Assembly (NCBI RefSeq): GCF_003217355.1
Contig: NZ_QJTK01000014.1
Span: 18,378 to 82,377 of the forward strand
Direction: 5' to 3'
Length of the DNA: 64,000 bases
Source of the DNA: Rhodobacter viridis
GTDB taxonomy: Bacteria; Pseudomonadota; Alphaproteobacteria; Rhodobacterales; Rhodobacteraceae
Shown here: positions 22,417 through 30,900 of the stretch, in pieces
How positions within the stretch are numbered: position 1 is the first letter of the stretch
Layout of the letters: each line of letters begins with the position of its first letter
The notes under the pieces: generated by a model
Database searches by the model: none
The model's input: the letters and a program-made list of their open reading frames with translations, nothing else
What the model was told of the DNA's origin: nothing
Program-made: the position numbers and the translations under genes

Positions 22417-23685
22417 ATGGCGCTCTCGGGCCGTCGCGGGCAGCGCTTCACCACCACCAACGTCTGGCCGGGCTTCGTCGATGCGATGGGCGCCCTGCTG
22501 ATGGTGCTGATCTTCGTGCTGTCGATCTTCATGATGGTGCAGTCGATGCTGCGCGACACGATCACGACGAAGGACCACGAGCTGGACGCACTGTCGGCGC
22601 AGGTCGCCGGGCTGGCGCAGGCGCTGTCGCTGGAACAGGCGAAGACCGAGACCCTGACCGGACGGCTGGATGCCGCGGGCGCGCGGATCACCGCCTTCGA
22701 GGCGCAGGTGGCGGGGCTTCTGGCCGACAAGGCGGCGCAGGAGGCGACGATTTCCAGCCTGCAGGGCAATCTGAAGACCTCGGACGAGGCCTTGGCGGCG
22801 GCCCGGTTGCAGCTTGAGGAAGCGCGCAAAAAGGCCGAGGAAACCCTGACGCTTCTGGCCGCGGCCGAGGCGGCAAAGAAGGATCTGCAGGGCAAGCTCG
22901 ATGTGCAGCTGAGCGAGGCCGAAAAACAGGCGGCGCTGAAGGCCGTGGCGGAAAAGACCCTGACCGAGACGCGGGCCGAAGGCGATCGCAAGGCGGAACA
23001 GGTGGCGCTGCTCAACCAGCAGGTGGCGGCTTTGCGCACGCAACTGGCGGATCTGCAGGCGGTTCTGGATGCGGCCAAGGCCAAGGATGCCGACGCCAAG
23101 GTGCAGGTCGAGGCGCTGGGAAGCCAGCTCAATTCGGCCTTGGCGCAAGTGGCGGCGGAACAGAAACGCCGCGCCGCGCTGGAGGAAGAGGCCCGCAAGA
23201 AGGCCGAGGCCGAGGCGAAGGATCTGGCCCGGTATCGCTCCGAATTCTTCGGTCGGATGTCGCAACTGCTGGACGGGCGCGCGGGGGTGCGGGTCGTCGG
23301 CGATCGCTTCGTCTTTTCCTCCGAAGTGCTTTTCGAGCTGGGCTCGGCCGATCTTTCGCCCGAGGGGCAGGCGCAGATTTCGCGCGTGGCCGAGACCTTC
23401 CGCGAGCTGGCCGCCGAGATCCCGCCCGAGATCGACTGGGTGCTGGAGGTGGACGGTTTCACCGATGACACGCCGCTCTCGGGTCAGGGCGCGTTCAAGG
23501 ACAACTGGCAGCTGTCGCAGGCCCGGGCGCTCTCGGTGGTGAAATATCTGATCGACGCGCAGGGCTTCGCGCCGAAACGGCTGGCGGCGGCGGGCTTTGG
23601 CGAATTCCGCCCGGTGGCCGTGGGCAACAGCGCCGAAGCGCGGGCGCAAAACCGCCGGATCGAGTTGAAGCTGACCGAGCGTTAA
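22417..23685 (+). CDS. MotB/OmpA-like peptidoglycan-binding protein with coiled coil
   Basis: A 422-residue partner of the preceding channel protein. The short cytoplasmic N-terminus leads to one membrane segment (FVDAMGALLMVLIFVLSIFMMVQ), whose DAM aspartate is placed like the proton-carrying Asp of MotB. About 200 residues of Ala/Glu/Lys-rich coiled coil follow. The C-terminal OmpA/MotB domain reads FELGSADLSPEG, DGFTDDTPL and then NWQLSQARALSVVKYL, ending AEARAQNRRIELK. It would anchor in peptidoglycan. The stop shares bases with the convergent Hint gene (TTAA). Confidence 0.82.
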   Translation: MALSGRRGQRFTTTNVWPGFVDAMGALLMVLIFVLSIFMMVQSMLRDTITTKDHELDALSAQVAGLAQALSLEQAKTETLTGRLDAAGARITAFEAQVAGLLADKAAQEATISSLQGNLKTSDEALAAARLQLEEARKKAEETLTLLAAAEAAKKDLQGKLDVQLSEAEKQAALKAVAEKTLTETRAEGDRKAEQVALLNQQVAALRTQLADLQAVLDAAKAKDADAKVQVEALGSQLNSALAQVAAEQKRRAALEEEARKKAEAEAKDLARYRSEFFGRMSQLLDGRAGVRVVGDRFVFSSEVLFELGSADLSPEGQAQISRVAETFRELAAEIPPEIDWVLEVDGFTDDTPLSGQGAFKDNWQLSQARALSVVKYLIDAQGFAPKRLAAAGFGEFRPVAVGNSAEARAQNRRIELKLTER

Positions 23686-24752
23686 GCCGCCAGATCGTGG
23701 CGCAGGATCGCCGCTTCCGAGGCGCTCAGAATGCGCCGCGCGAACGGCCCGTAGCGCATCGGATCGGCGTCAATCCCGGGCAGAAGCCGCAGCAGCGCCC
23801 GCCGCTGATCCTCGGCGATGCCCTCGATCTCGGTCGCGGCGGGGTGGAAGCTTTCGGTCTCGACCCCGTTCGCGCGCAGCACCTGATGGCGCTCGAACAG
23901 CAGATGCAGATAGGTGACCTCGGGCAGGGTCGTCTCGACCCGGACGGACGTGCCATTCACCAGATCGATTGCCTGAACCAGCACCTCGGGCTCGTTGAAC
24001 AGCGCCCGCGCGGCGCGGCCCGTCACCAAAAGCCGATGCTGCGGCGAAACGCGCAACTCGCCTCCTGATTGCAGAAACCCGAACGCCCCCGCCCGCAACC
24101 GCACCGGACGCAAATGTGGCAGCGCATAAAGCCGGGCCCCGCTCATCCGCCGCGAGCCGATCCAAAGCAGCTCCTGCGCGCCCTCGTCGCGGGTCCAGAC
24201 CCGGTCGCCGGGCCGCAGCGCCTCGACCGGGCGCGGCCCGCGCGGCGTGTCGATCAGCGTGCCCGGCGTGAAACAGATGACCCCGGGTTCGGGCAAGCGC
24301 TGGCTCTCGGGGCGCAGATCGACGTTGCTTTCGACCAGCCACAGATCGGTGTCGCGCGGGGGCATGCGGCCTGCAAACATCAACAGACGCGCCCGCGCTT
24401 CGGGCAGTTCGACCAGCGTGATGACATAGGAGGCGATGCCGTCGGTCACGGTAAAGCTTTGATCCGGAAGGTCGGGCAGATCTGCCGCGGCGCGAAAGGC
24501 GGCACTGCCACCGCCGTCGACCGCCACGCCCAGAAGTCGGCGCACCACCCGCGCCGCGCGCTGGCGCAGCGCCTCGCTGCCCTCGGCCCCGCTCAGGATC
24601 AGAACGTCGCTTGGCCCATCGACCCGGACCGCGTCACCGGTCCAGCGCCAACACGCCCCGGTGGAAAGGCTTGAGACCGGAGCGCCGAAAGCGCCATCGA
24701 TCTCTGTCTGGACCCACGATATGACGAAGGTGCCCAGATAGCCCGGCTTCAT
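23682..24752 (-). CDS. Hint-domain protein (Hint_2 family)
   Basis: A 356-residue protein. Residues 1-155 form an unassigned N-terminal domain. From Cys160 (GVICFTPGTLIDTPRGPRPV) a Hint_2 module runs to about 320, with the landmarks GDRVWTRD, VSPQHRLLVTG and FERHQVLRANGVETES. Hint folds carry out self-cleavage in inteins and hedgehogs. Whether this one cleaves is unknown, but the Cys and the block His are present. No signal peptide is seen. A perfect FNR-type site lies 88 bases upstream of the ATG. Hint_2 proteins are abundant in Rhodobacterales and often surface-associated; no role is established. Confidence 0.8.
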   Translation of the reverse strand: MKPGYLGTFVISWVQTEIDGAFGAPVSSLSTGACWRWTGDAVRVDGPSDVLILSGAEGSEALRQRAARVVRRLLGVAVDGGGSAAFRAAADLPDLPDQSFTVTDGIASYVITLVELPEARARLLMFAGRMPPRDTDLWLVESNVDLRPESQRLPEPGVICFTPGTLIDTPRGPRPVEALRPGDRVWTRDEGAQELLWIGSRRMSGARLYALPHLRPVRLRAGAFGFLQSGGELRVSPQHRLLVTGRAARALFNEPEVLVQAIDLVNGTSVRVETTLPEVTYLHLLFERHQVLRANGVETESFHPAATEIEGIAEDQRRALLRLLPGIDADPMRYGPFARRILSASEAAILRHDLAA

Positions 24753-24839
24753 TGCCTGTATGTCCTGCCTCGAAGTATGGACCCTTCGGTCCTTGATTAA
24801 GGCAAACCTAACACGGGTGATTCGGCTTGTGAATCCCCT

Positions 24840-24853
24840 TTGATCCAGATCAA
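24840..24853. promoter_or_regulatory. FNR/FnrL-type binding site
   Basis: TTGATCCAGATCAA is a perfect match to the symmetric FNR consensus TTGAT-N4-ATCAA. It lies 88 bases upstream of the Hint-domain gene (minus strand) and 27 bases beyond the 3' end of the LpxR-like gene. That makes the Hint gene the likely target for oxygen control. Confidence 0.7.
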
Positions 24854-24880
24854 GAAAAAGACAACTTCAGGCTGAATTTT

Positions 24881-25801
24881 TCAGAATTTCATCCGCAACC
24901 GGATCGAGCCGACAAATTGCCCCTCGGGCTGACCGACGAACTCGCGCGAGAGCCAGGTGACGCCGTAAAAGACCCCCACCCGACCAAGCCGCGTGGAAAG
25001 GCCCGCGCGCAGACGGGTGCGGGTCGGCTCGGGCTGGACATCCCAGCCCCCCGGCAGATAGGCGCTGTCGACGACATGCGCGATATCGGCCCCGACGACG
25101 AACGACGTGCCCTCGCCCCCGGTGCCGGAAATGCCGACATAGCGCTGCCCGGTCACCTCGTCGCGCAGCCACAGCGCCCCGGTCTCGCGCTCGCCAAAGG
25201 CCAGATCGGCACCGACGCGCAGCAGGCTTTCATCCCCGGCCCGGGCTTCGGCAAAGGGGCGCACCTCGGCCCGCCCCAGGGCCACGGGCCGCGCGATTTC
25301 GCCGCTGATCACCGGATAAAGATGGTTGGGCAGCTGGCTGTCGGCGGCGCGGGGGCTGGGCTGGTTCAGCCAGTCGTGCAGATCGCCCTGCAACTCGGAA
25401 ATCCCGTTCGCCGGGCCGGTCCAGACCAGACCGAAGCCCAGATCCGCCTCGGTCGTGGCGGTGGGGGCAAAGGGCGTGTGGATCGCATAGCTCGCCTTGC
25501 CGACATAGCGCCGATCGCCGTGCAGGCTTTGCAGCCGCGACGGCGCGATCACCGCGCCGCTCAGCCGGTATTCGAGGATCTCGAAGGGACGCCCGGGCAA
25601 CGTGCCATTCCACCCCGGGCCGCGCAGCCAGGACATCGCGTAAGATCCGGTCTGCCAGCGGTCCTTGCCATCGCCCAGCAGGTCGTTGTTCAGGAAATGC
25701 CCAAAGCCCAGCGCCCGTGAGGCCGGGCTTTCCGCCTGAACGGTCGCGGGAAGGGCCAGAAGGCCGCAAAGGGCCAGAACGAGCGAAATCAGGCGCGGCA
25801 T
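24881..25801 (-). CDS. lpxR: LpxR-type lipid A 3'-O-deacylase
   Basis: A 306-residue outer-membrane barrel of the LpxR (DUF2219) family. It has a signal peptide (ISLVLALCGLLALPATVQA, cleaved near residue 23), then the family's N-terminal NND...DRWQTGSY segment, which holds the active-site Asn/Asp and the tyrosine/serine region. Alternating amphipathic strands follow, ending in the outer-membrane-typical terminal Phe (RLRMKF). LpxR removes the 3'-acyloxyacyl chain of lipid A in Salmonella. Activity here is inferred. Confidence 0.78.
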   Translation of the reverse strand: MPRLISLVLALCGLLALPATVQAESPASRALGFGHFLNNDLLGDGKDRWQTGSYAMSWLRGPGWNGTLPGRPFEILEYRLSGAVIAPSRLQSLHGDRRYVGKASYAIHTPFAPTATTEADLGFGLVWTGPANGISELQGDLHDWLNQPSPRAADSQLPNHLYPVISGEIARPVALGRAEVRPFAEARAGDESLLRVGADLAFGERETGALWLRDEVTGQRYVGISGTGGEGTSFVVGADIAHVVDSAYLPGGWDVQPEPTRTRLRAGLSTRLGRVGVFYGVTWLSREFVGQPEGQFVGSIRLRMKF

Positions 25802-25958
25802 GGTTTCCTGTCGGTCGAAGACGTTTCGGTAGGGTCACATTAACCACGCCTTCGCGCCCGATCCCGGCGAAAATGCGGCCCTGTCGCGGTATCTGCGGGA
25901 CGCGACTTTGCCGCCACACGGACTCGCCCCCGCCGCCGCCCCGCGCTATTCTTGGCCC

Positions 25959-26552
25959 ATGACCGAGCCATCCCCCACCGGCTTTGCCGCCGCCTTTCCG
26001 CCCCGCCGCGGCCGCACCCACGAGGTGCAGGGCCCCGGCGCCCAGGTCTTTGCCGCTGTTCTCGCCGGGGTTTTGGACGCTCCGGTGCTTTGGGTGCGCC
26101 CGCCGCGCGGCCTTGATCCGCTGCATCCGCCCGGCCTTGCCCGATTCTGCGATCCCTCGGCGCTGCTCTTCGCCGCCGCGCCGAATCCGACCGAAGTTCT
26201 GGCCGTGGCGGAGGAGGCGCTGCGCTCGGGCGCGGTGGCGGCGGTGATCTTCGAGGTGACGAAACCCCTGACCCTGACCGCCGGGCGGCGGCTGCAACTG
26301 GCGGCCGAGGCGGGGCAAAGCCTTGGTCTGGCGTTGATTTCCGAGGGTCTGGGCTCGCCCGCCGCGGAAACCCGCTGGCACTGCGCGCCCCTGCTTTCCC
26401 CCGAAGACTCGACTCTGTGGCGCTGGTCTCTTACAAAGAACAAATCGGGAACAATCGACTCTTGGGACCTGCGCTGGGATGACGAAACGCATCGTATCGC
26501 TGTGGTTGCCGCGTCTGGCGGTGGACCGGGCCCTGCGGGCGCGCCCGGTTGA
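25959..26552 (+). CDS. imuA: ImuA, mutasome accessory protein
   Basis: A 197-residue RecA-like ImuA/SulA-family protein, first gene of the imuA-imuB-dnaE2 cassette for damage-induced mutagenesis. Recognisable parts are RGRTHEVQGPGAQVFAA at the start, then LRSGAVAAVIFEVTKPLTLTAGRRLQLAAE. The C-terminal WRWSLTKNKSGTIDSWDLRWDDE matches the family's W-x-L...N+xG...WxLxWD pattern. The ATG at 25959 is chosen; the frame is open 17 codons further. It overlaps imuB by 74 bases, and a LexA-type box lies within its 3' end. Confidence 0.82.
   Translation: MTEPSPTGFAAAFPPRRGRTHEVQGPGAQVFAAVLAGVLDAPVLWVRPPRGLDPLHPPGLARFCDPSALLFAAAPNPTEVLAVAEEALRSGAVAAVIFEVTKPLTLTAGRRLQLAAEAGQSLGLALISEGLGSPAAETRWHCAPLLSPEDSTLWRWSLTKNKSGTIDSWDLRWDDETHRIAVVAASGGGPGPAGAPG
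26438..26452. promoter_or_regulatory. LexA-type box inside imuA, upstream of imuB
   Basis: GAAC-AAATCGG-GAAC is an exact GAAC-N7-GAAC (GTTC-N7-GTTC on the other strand) element, the alphaproteobacterial LexA consensus. It ends 26 bases before the imuB ATG. The local sequence (aagaacaaatcgggaacaa) is unusually A-rich for this genome, as if constrained. No such box was found upstream of imuA. Confidence 0.6.
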
Positions 26553-27963
26553 GGGGCCCTTTGCGCTGGCCCTGCGCAGCGGCCCTGCCGAACGTCTGCA
26601 CGATCTGACCGCCGCCGCCGAGGCGCAGGGGCTGGCGCGCGGCATGGCTCTGGCCGAGGCGCGGGCGCTATGCCCGGGGCTTGTCGTCCACCCGGCCGAT
26701 CCGGCGGGGGATGCACGTTTCCTGCGCGGTCTGGCGCGCTGGCTCGGCCGGTTCAGCCCGCGCGTGGCGCTCGACGGTCCCGACGGGCTTTTGCTGGATC
26801 TGACCGGCGTCGCGCATCTGTGGGGGGGCGAGGCCGACTGGCTGACGGAGCTGCGCCGCGCGCTCTCGCGGGCCGGGCTTGGTGCCCGACTGGGACTGGC
26901 CGACACGCCCGGAGCCGCCTGGGCCTTGGCGCATAGCGGCGAGGGCGTCGCCGCCCCCGGTGCCACCCGCGCGGCGCTGGCGCCGCTGCCCGTCACCGCG
27001 CTGCGCCTGCCGCCCGCCACCACGATCCCGCTGCAACGGCTCGGCCTGCGGCAGATTTCCGACCTGCTCGCCCTGCCCCGCGCCGCCCTTGGCCGCCGCT
27101 TCGGCCCCGAGGTCGGTCTCGCGCTCGACCGCGCGCTGGGGCTTTTGCCCGAGGCGCTGGCCCCCCTGCCCGAACCGCCCCGCTTCGCGCTGCGCCTGAC
27201 CCTGCCCGAACCGATCGGCCGGGTCGAAGATGTGATGGCCGGGGCGGACCGGCTGCTGCGCCCCCTGTGCGACCGGCTCGCCGCGGCCGAGGCCGGGGCG
27301 CGGCACCTGACGCTCACGCTGCGCCGGGTCGATGCCGCCGAGCATCAGGTCGCGCTGCGCCTCGCCGCGCCCCTGCGCGATCCGCGCCGGATCCTGCCCC
27401 TGTTCCTGCGCGGCATCGAGGCTGCGGATGCGGGGTTCGGCATCGACCAGCTGCGTCTCGCCGCAACCGGGGTCGAGCCCCTGCCCGCCACGCAGCTCGC
27501 CACCCGCGCCGCGGGCACCACCCCGCCCGAGGGCGCGCTTGACGATCTGATCACCCGGCTTGGCACCCGCATCGGGCTGGAGAACATCCGCCGTGCGCTC
27601 CCCGCCGAAAGCCACATCCCCGCGCGCAGCTTCCTGATCGCCCCCGCCGCCCTCGTGCCGCCAGCCCCGCGCACCGGCTGGGCCGTGGCCCGCCCCCGCC
27701 CGGTGACGCTCTTTGCGCCCGAACCCGTCGCCGCCCCCGCCCGCCCGGCACCGCCACGCAACTTCCGCTGGCGCCGCCGCGCCTTCACCACCGCCCGCGC
27801 AACGGGCCCCGAACGCATCGCGCCCGAATGGTGGCTGGGCGAGGAAAGCTGGCGCGGCGGCCTGCGCGACTACTGGCGCATCGACACCACCACTGGCCCG
27901 CGGCTCTGGCTTTTCTTCACGCCCGAGGCCCCCGGCTGGTTCGCCGAAGGCGAATTCGCGTGA
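26479..27963 (+). CDS. imuB: ImuB, inactive Y-family polymerase-like protein
   Basis: A 494-residue Y-family relative that recruits DnaE2 to the sliding clamp. The palm region starts MTKRIVSLWLPRLAVDRAL and later LLLDLTGVAHLWGGE. The acidic pair of active Y-polymerases is missing, as in all ImuB proteins, so it is expected to be catalytically dead. The C-terminal 170 residues form the ImuB-specific region, ending in WWLGEESWRGGLRDYWRIDT. It starts inside imuA, and its TGA overlaps the dnaE2 GTG. Confidence 0.9.
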   Translation: MTKRIVSLWLPRLAVDRALRARPVEGPFALALRSGPAERLHDLTAAAEAQGLARGMALAEARALCPGLVVHPADPAGDARFLRGLARWLGRFSPRVALDGPDGLLLDLTGVAHLWGGEADWLTELRRALSRAGLGARLGLADTPGAAWALAHSGEGVAAPGATRAALAPLPVTALRLPPATTIPLQRLGLRQISDLLALPRAALGRRFGPEVGLALDRALGLLPEALAPLPEPPRFALRLTLPEPIGRVEDVMAGADRLLRPLCDRLAAAEAGARHLTLTLRRVDAAEHQVALRLAAPLRDPRRILPLFLRGIEAADAGFGIDQLRLAATGVEPLPATQLATRAAGTTPPEGALDDLITRLGTRIGLENIRRALPAESHIPARSFLIAPAALVPPAPRTGWAVARPRPVTLFAPEPVAAPARPAPPRNFRWRRRAFTTARATGPERIAPEWWLGEESWRGGLRDYWRIDTTTGPRLWLFFTPEAPGWFAEGEFA

Positions 27964-30900
27964 GTGAGCCGGGAAATCGAACCCCTCCGGTGGAGGGGGT
28001 CCCCGGCGAACGCCCCTGCGCGTCGCAGGGGCCAGCAAAGGCAGGATCAAGACCCCCTCCCGCACCCCCCTCCCCTTTTCATCTTGCCGAAAATACCTCG
28101 GGGGGTGAGGGGGGCAGCGCCCCCCTTTCGGGGCCCGCAGCGCAGCCCGCCTATGCAGAACTCTGCATCACCTCGAACTTCAGCTTTCTGACCGGCGCTT
28201 CCCACCCCGAGGAACTGGTCACCCGTGCCGCCGATCTGGGCCTGACCGCACTGGCCATCACCGACCGCAATTCGCTTGCGGGCGTCGTGCGGGCCTTCGC
28301 GGCGCTGAAGGAACTCAGACGCGCCCGCAACGACGTGCCCATCCGCAGCGCCACCGTGACCGACACCTCGGCCCGCCTCAGCACCGAAACCACCCTCCCC
28401 CGCCCCAAGGCCGACGCCTTGCCGCGGCTCATCACCGGCGCCCGGCTGATCCTGCGCGACGCGCTCTGCGACTGGATCGCGCTCCCCACCGACCGCGCCG
28501 CCTATGAACGGCTCAGCCAACTGCTCACGCTCGGCAAACGCCGCGCCCCGAAGGGCGATTGCCACCTCGACCTTGCCGATCTGCACGCAGAGGGCCGCGG
28601 CCTGATCCTGATCGCCCTGCCGCAAGCGCCCCTGTCGCCGAAGATCGCCCATGAGCTGACCGAGATGGCGCGGCGCTTCCCCGGCCATGTCTTTCTGGGC
28701 GCCGCACCGCGTTATGACGGCTCCGACCGCGCCCATTTCGCCGCCCTCTCGGCGCTGGCTCTTGCCACCTCGGCGCCGATGGTCGCGGTGGGGGACGTGC
28801 TGATGCACCGCGCGGCAAGGCGCCAACTCGCCGATGTGCTCACCTGCCTGCGCGAAGGGCTGACCATCGACCGCATCGGCACCAAGGCCCTGCCGAATGC
28901 CGAACGCCGCCTGAAATCCGGCGCCGAAATGGCGCGGCTTTTCGCCGACCATCCGGCCGCGATCCGCCGCACGCTCGACATCGCCGCGCGCATCCAGTTC
29001 GACCTGTCCGATCTCAGCTACGACTACCCCGCAAGCCTCGGCCCCGAGGCGCCACAGGACCGCCTGACCCGCCTGACCTGGGAGGGCCTTGCGCGCCGTT
29101 GCCCGGACGGCATCCCCGACCGCTTCCGCGCCTTGGCGGAGAAGGAACTCGCCCTTGTCGCCGACTTGGGCTTTGCCGCCTATTTCCTGACGGTCCACGA
29201 CATCGTCGCCTTCGCCCGCGCGCGCAACATCCTGTGTCAGGGCCGCGGCTCGGCGGCGAATTCCATCCTGTGCTGGGCGCTCGGCATCACCGATGTCCGC
29301 CCCGACCAGATTTCCATGGTCTTCGAGCGCTTCATCTCGAAACACCGCGGCGAGCCGCCCGATATCGACGTGGATTTCGAACACGAACGCCGCGAAGAGG
29401 TGATCCAGCATATCTACGACACCTACGGCCGCGACCGCGCCGGGCTTTGCGCGACGGTGATCCACTTCCGCACCCGCGCCGCGATCCGCGAGGTGGGCAA
29501 GGTCATGGGCCTGTCCGCCGACACCACCGCGGCGCTGACCGGGCAGATCTGGGGCAGTTCCTCCAAAGGCGCCGACCCCGCCCGGCTGCGCGAATTGGGC
29601 CTTGATCCGGAGAACCGCCGTCTGGCGCAAACCATCCGCCTGATCGGCGAGATCATCGGCTTTCCGCGCCATCTGTCGCAACATGTCGGCGGCTTCGTCA
29701 TCACCCGCGGTCGGCTCGACGCGCTTTGCCCGATCGAGAATGCCGCGATGGAGGGGCGCACGGTGATCGAATGGGACAAGGACGACATCGACACCTTGGG
29801 CATTCTCAAGGTCGACATCCTCAGCCTTGGCATGCTGACCTGCCTGCGCAAGGCCTTTGCCCTGCTTGAAAAGACCGGCGGGCCCAGCCTGACGCTGGGC
29901 ACCGTGCCGCAGGAAGATGCGCCCACCTATGCGATGCTGTCCCGCGCCGATGCCATCGGCGTCTTTCAGGTCGAAAGCCGGGCGCAGATGAATTTCCTGC
30001 CGCGGATGCGCCCGCGCACCTTTTACGATCTGGTGATCGAGGTCGCCATCGTCCGCCCCGGCCCGATTCAGGGCGGCATGGTCCATCCCTATATCGCCCG
30101 CCGTCAGGGCCGCGAGGCGGTCAGCTTCCCGTCAAAAGATCTGGAAGGCGTTCTGGGCAAGACCCTTGGCGTGCCGCTTTTCCAGGAGCAGGCGATGCAG
30201 ATCGCCGTCGTCGGCGCGGGCTTTTCCCCCGAGGAAGCCGACCGCCTGCGCCGCTCGATCGCCACCTTCCGGCGCATGGGCACGATCGCGACCTTCCGCG
30301 ACCGCTTCATCGCCGGGATGCTGGACCGCGGCTACGAACAGACCTTTGCCGAGGCCAGTTTCGCGCAGATCGAGGGCTTTGCCGAATATGGTTTCCCCGA
30401 AAGCCATGCCGCGGCTTTCGCGATGCTGACCTATGTGTCCTCCTGGCTCAAATGCCATTACCCGGCGCATTTCGCCTGCGCGCTTTTGAATGCCCAGCCG
30501 ATGGGCTTTTACGCCCCGGCGCAGATCGTGCGCGATGCGCGCGAGCATGGGATCGAGGTGCGGCCCGTCTCGGTCAATGCCTCGGACTGGGACAACACGC
30601 TCGAACGCCGCACCGATGGGCGCTTCGCGCTGCGGCTCGGCTTCCGGCAGGTGAAGGGGTTGCGCGAAGACGACGCGGGCTGGATCGTCGCGGCACGCGG
30701 CAATGGGTATCCCGATCCGCAGGCGCTCTGGCTGCGGGCGGGGGTGGGCGCCGCGACGCTCGAACGGCTGGCCGAGGCCGATGCTTTTGCGGGCATGGGC
30801 CTGACCCGGCGCGATGCTTTGTGGCAGGTCCGGGCGATCCGCGCGCCGCGGCCCTTGCCGCTGTTCTCGGACCCGCTTGATGGCGAGGGGATCGTGGAAG

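Noticed and set aside
21210..23685. Zorya-type defence (ZorA/ZorB)
   Set aside because: The motor pair fits loosely, but no ZorC/D/E-like gene is nearby and the setting is housekeeping genes.
28060..28140. A separate gene or attachment site at the imuB-dnaE2 junction
   Set aside because: No flanking duplication or integrase; best explained as an intergenic repeat kept in frame.
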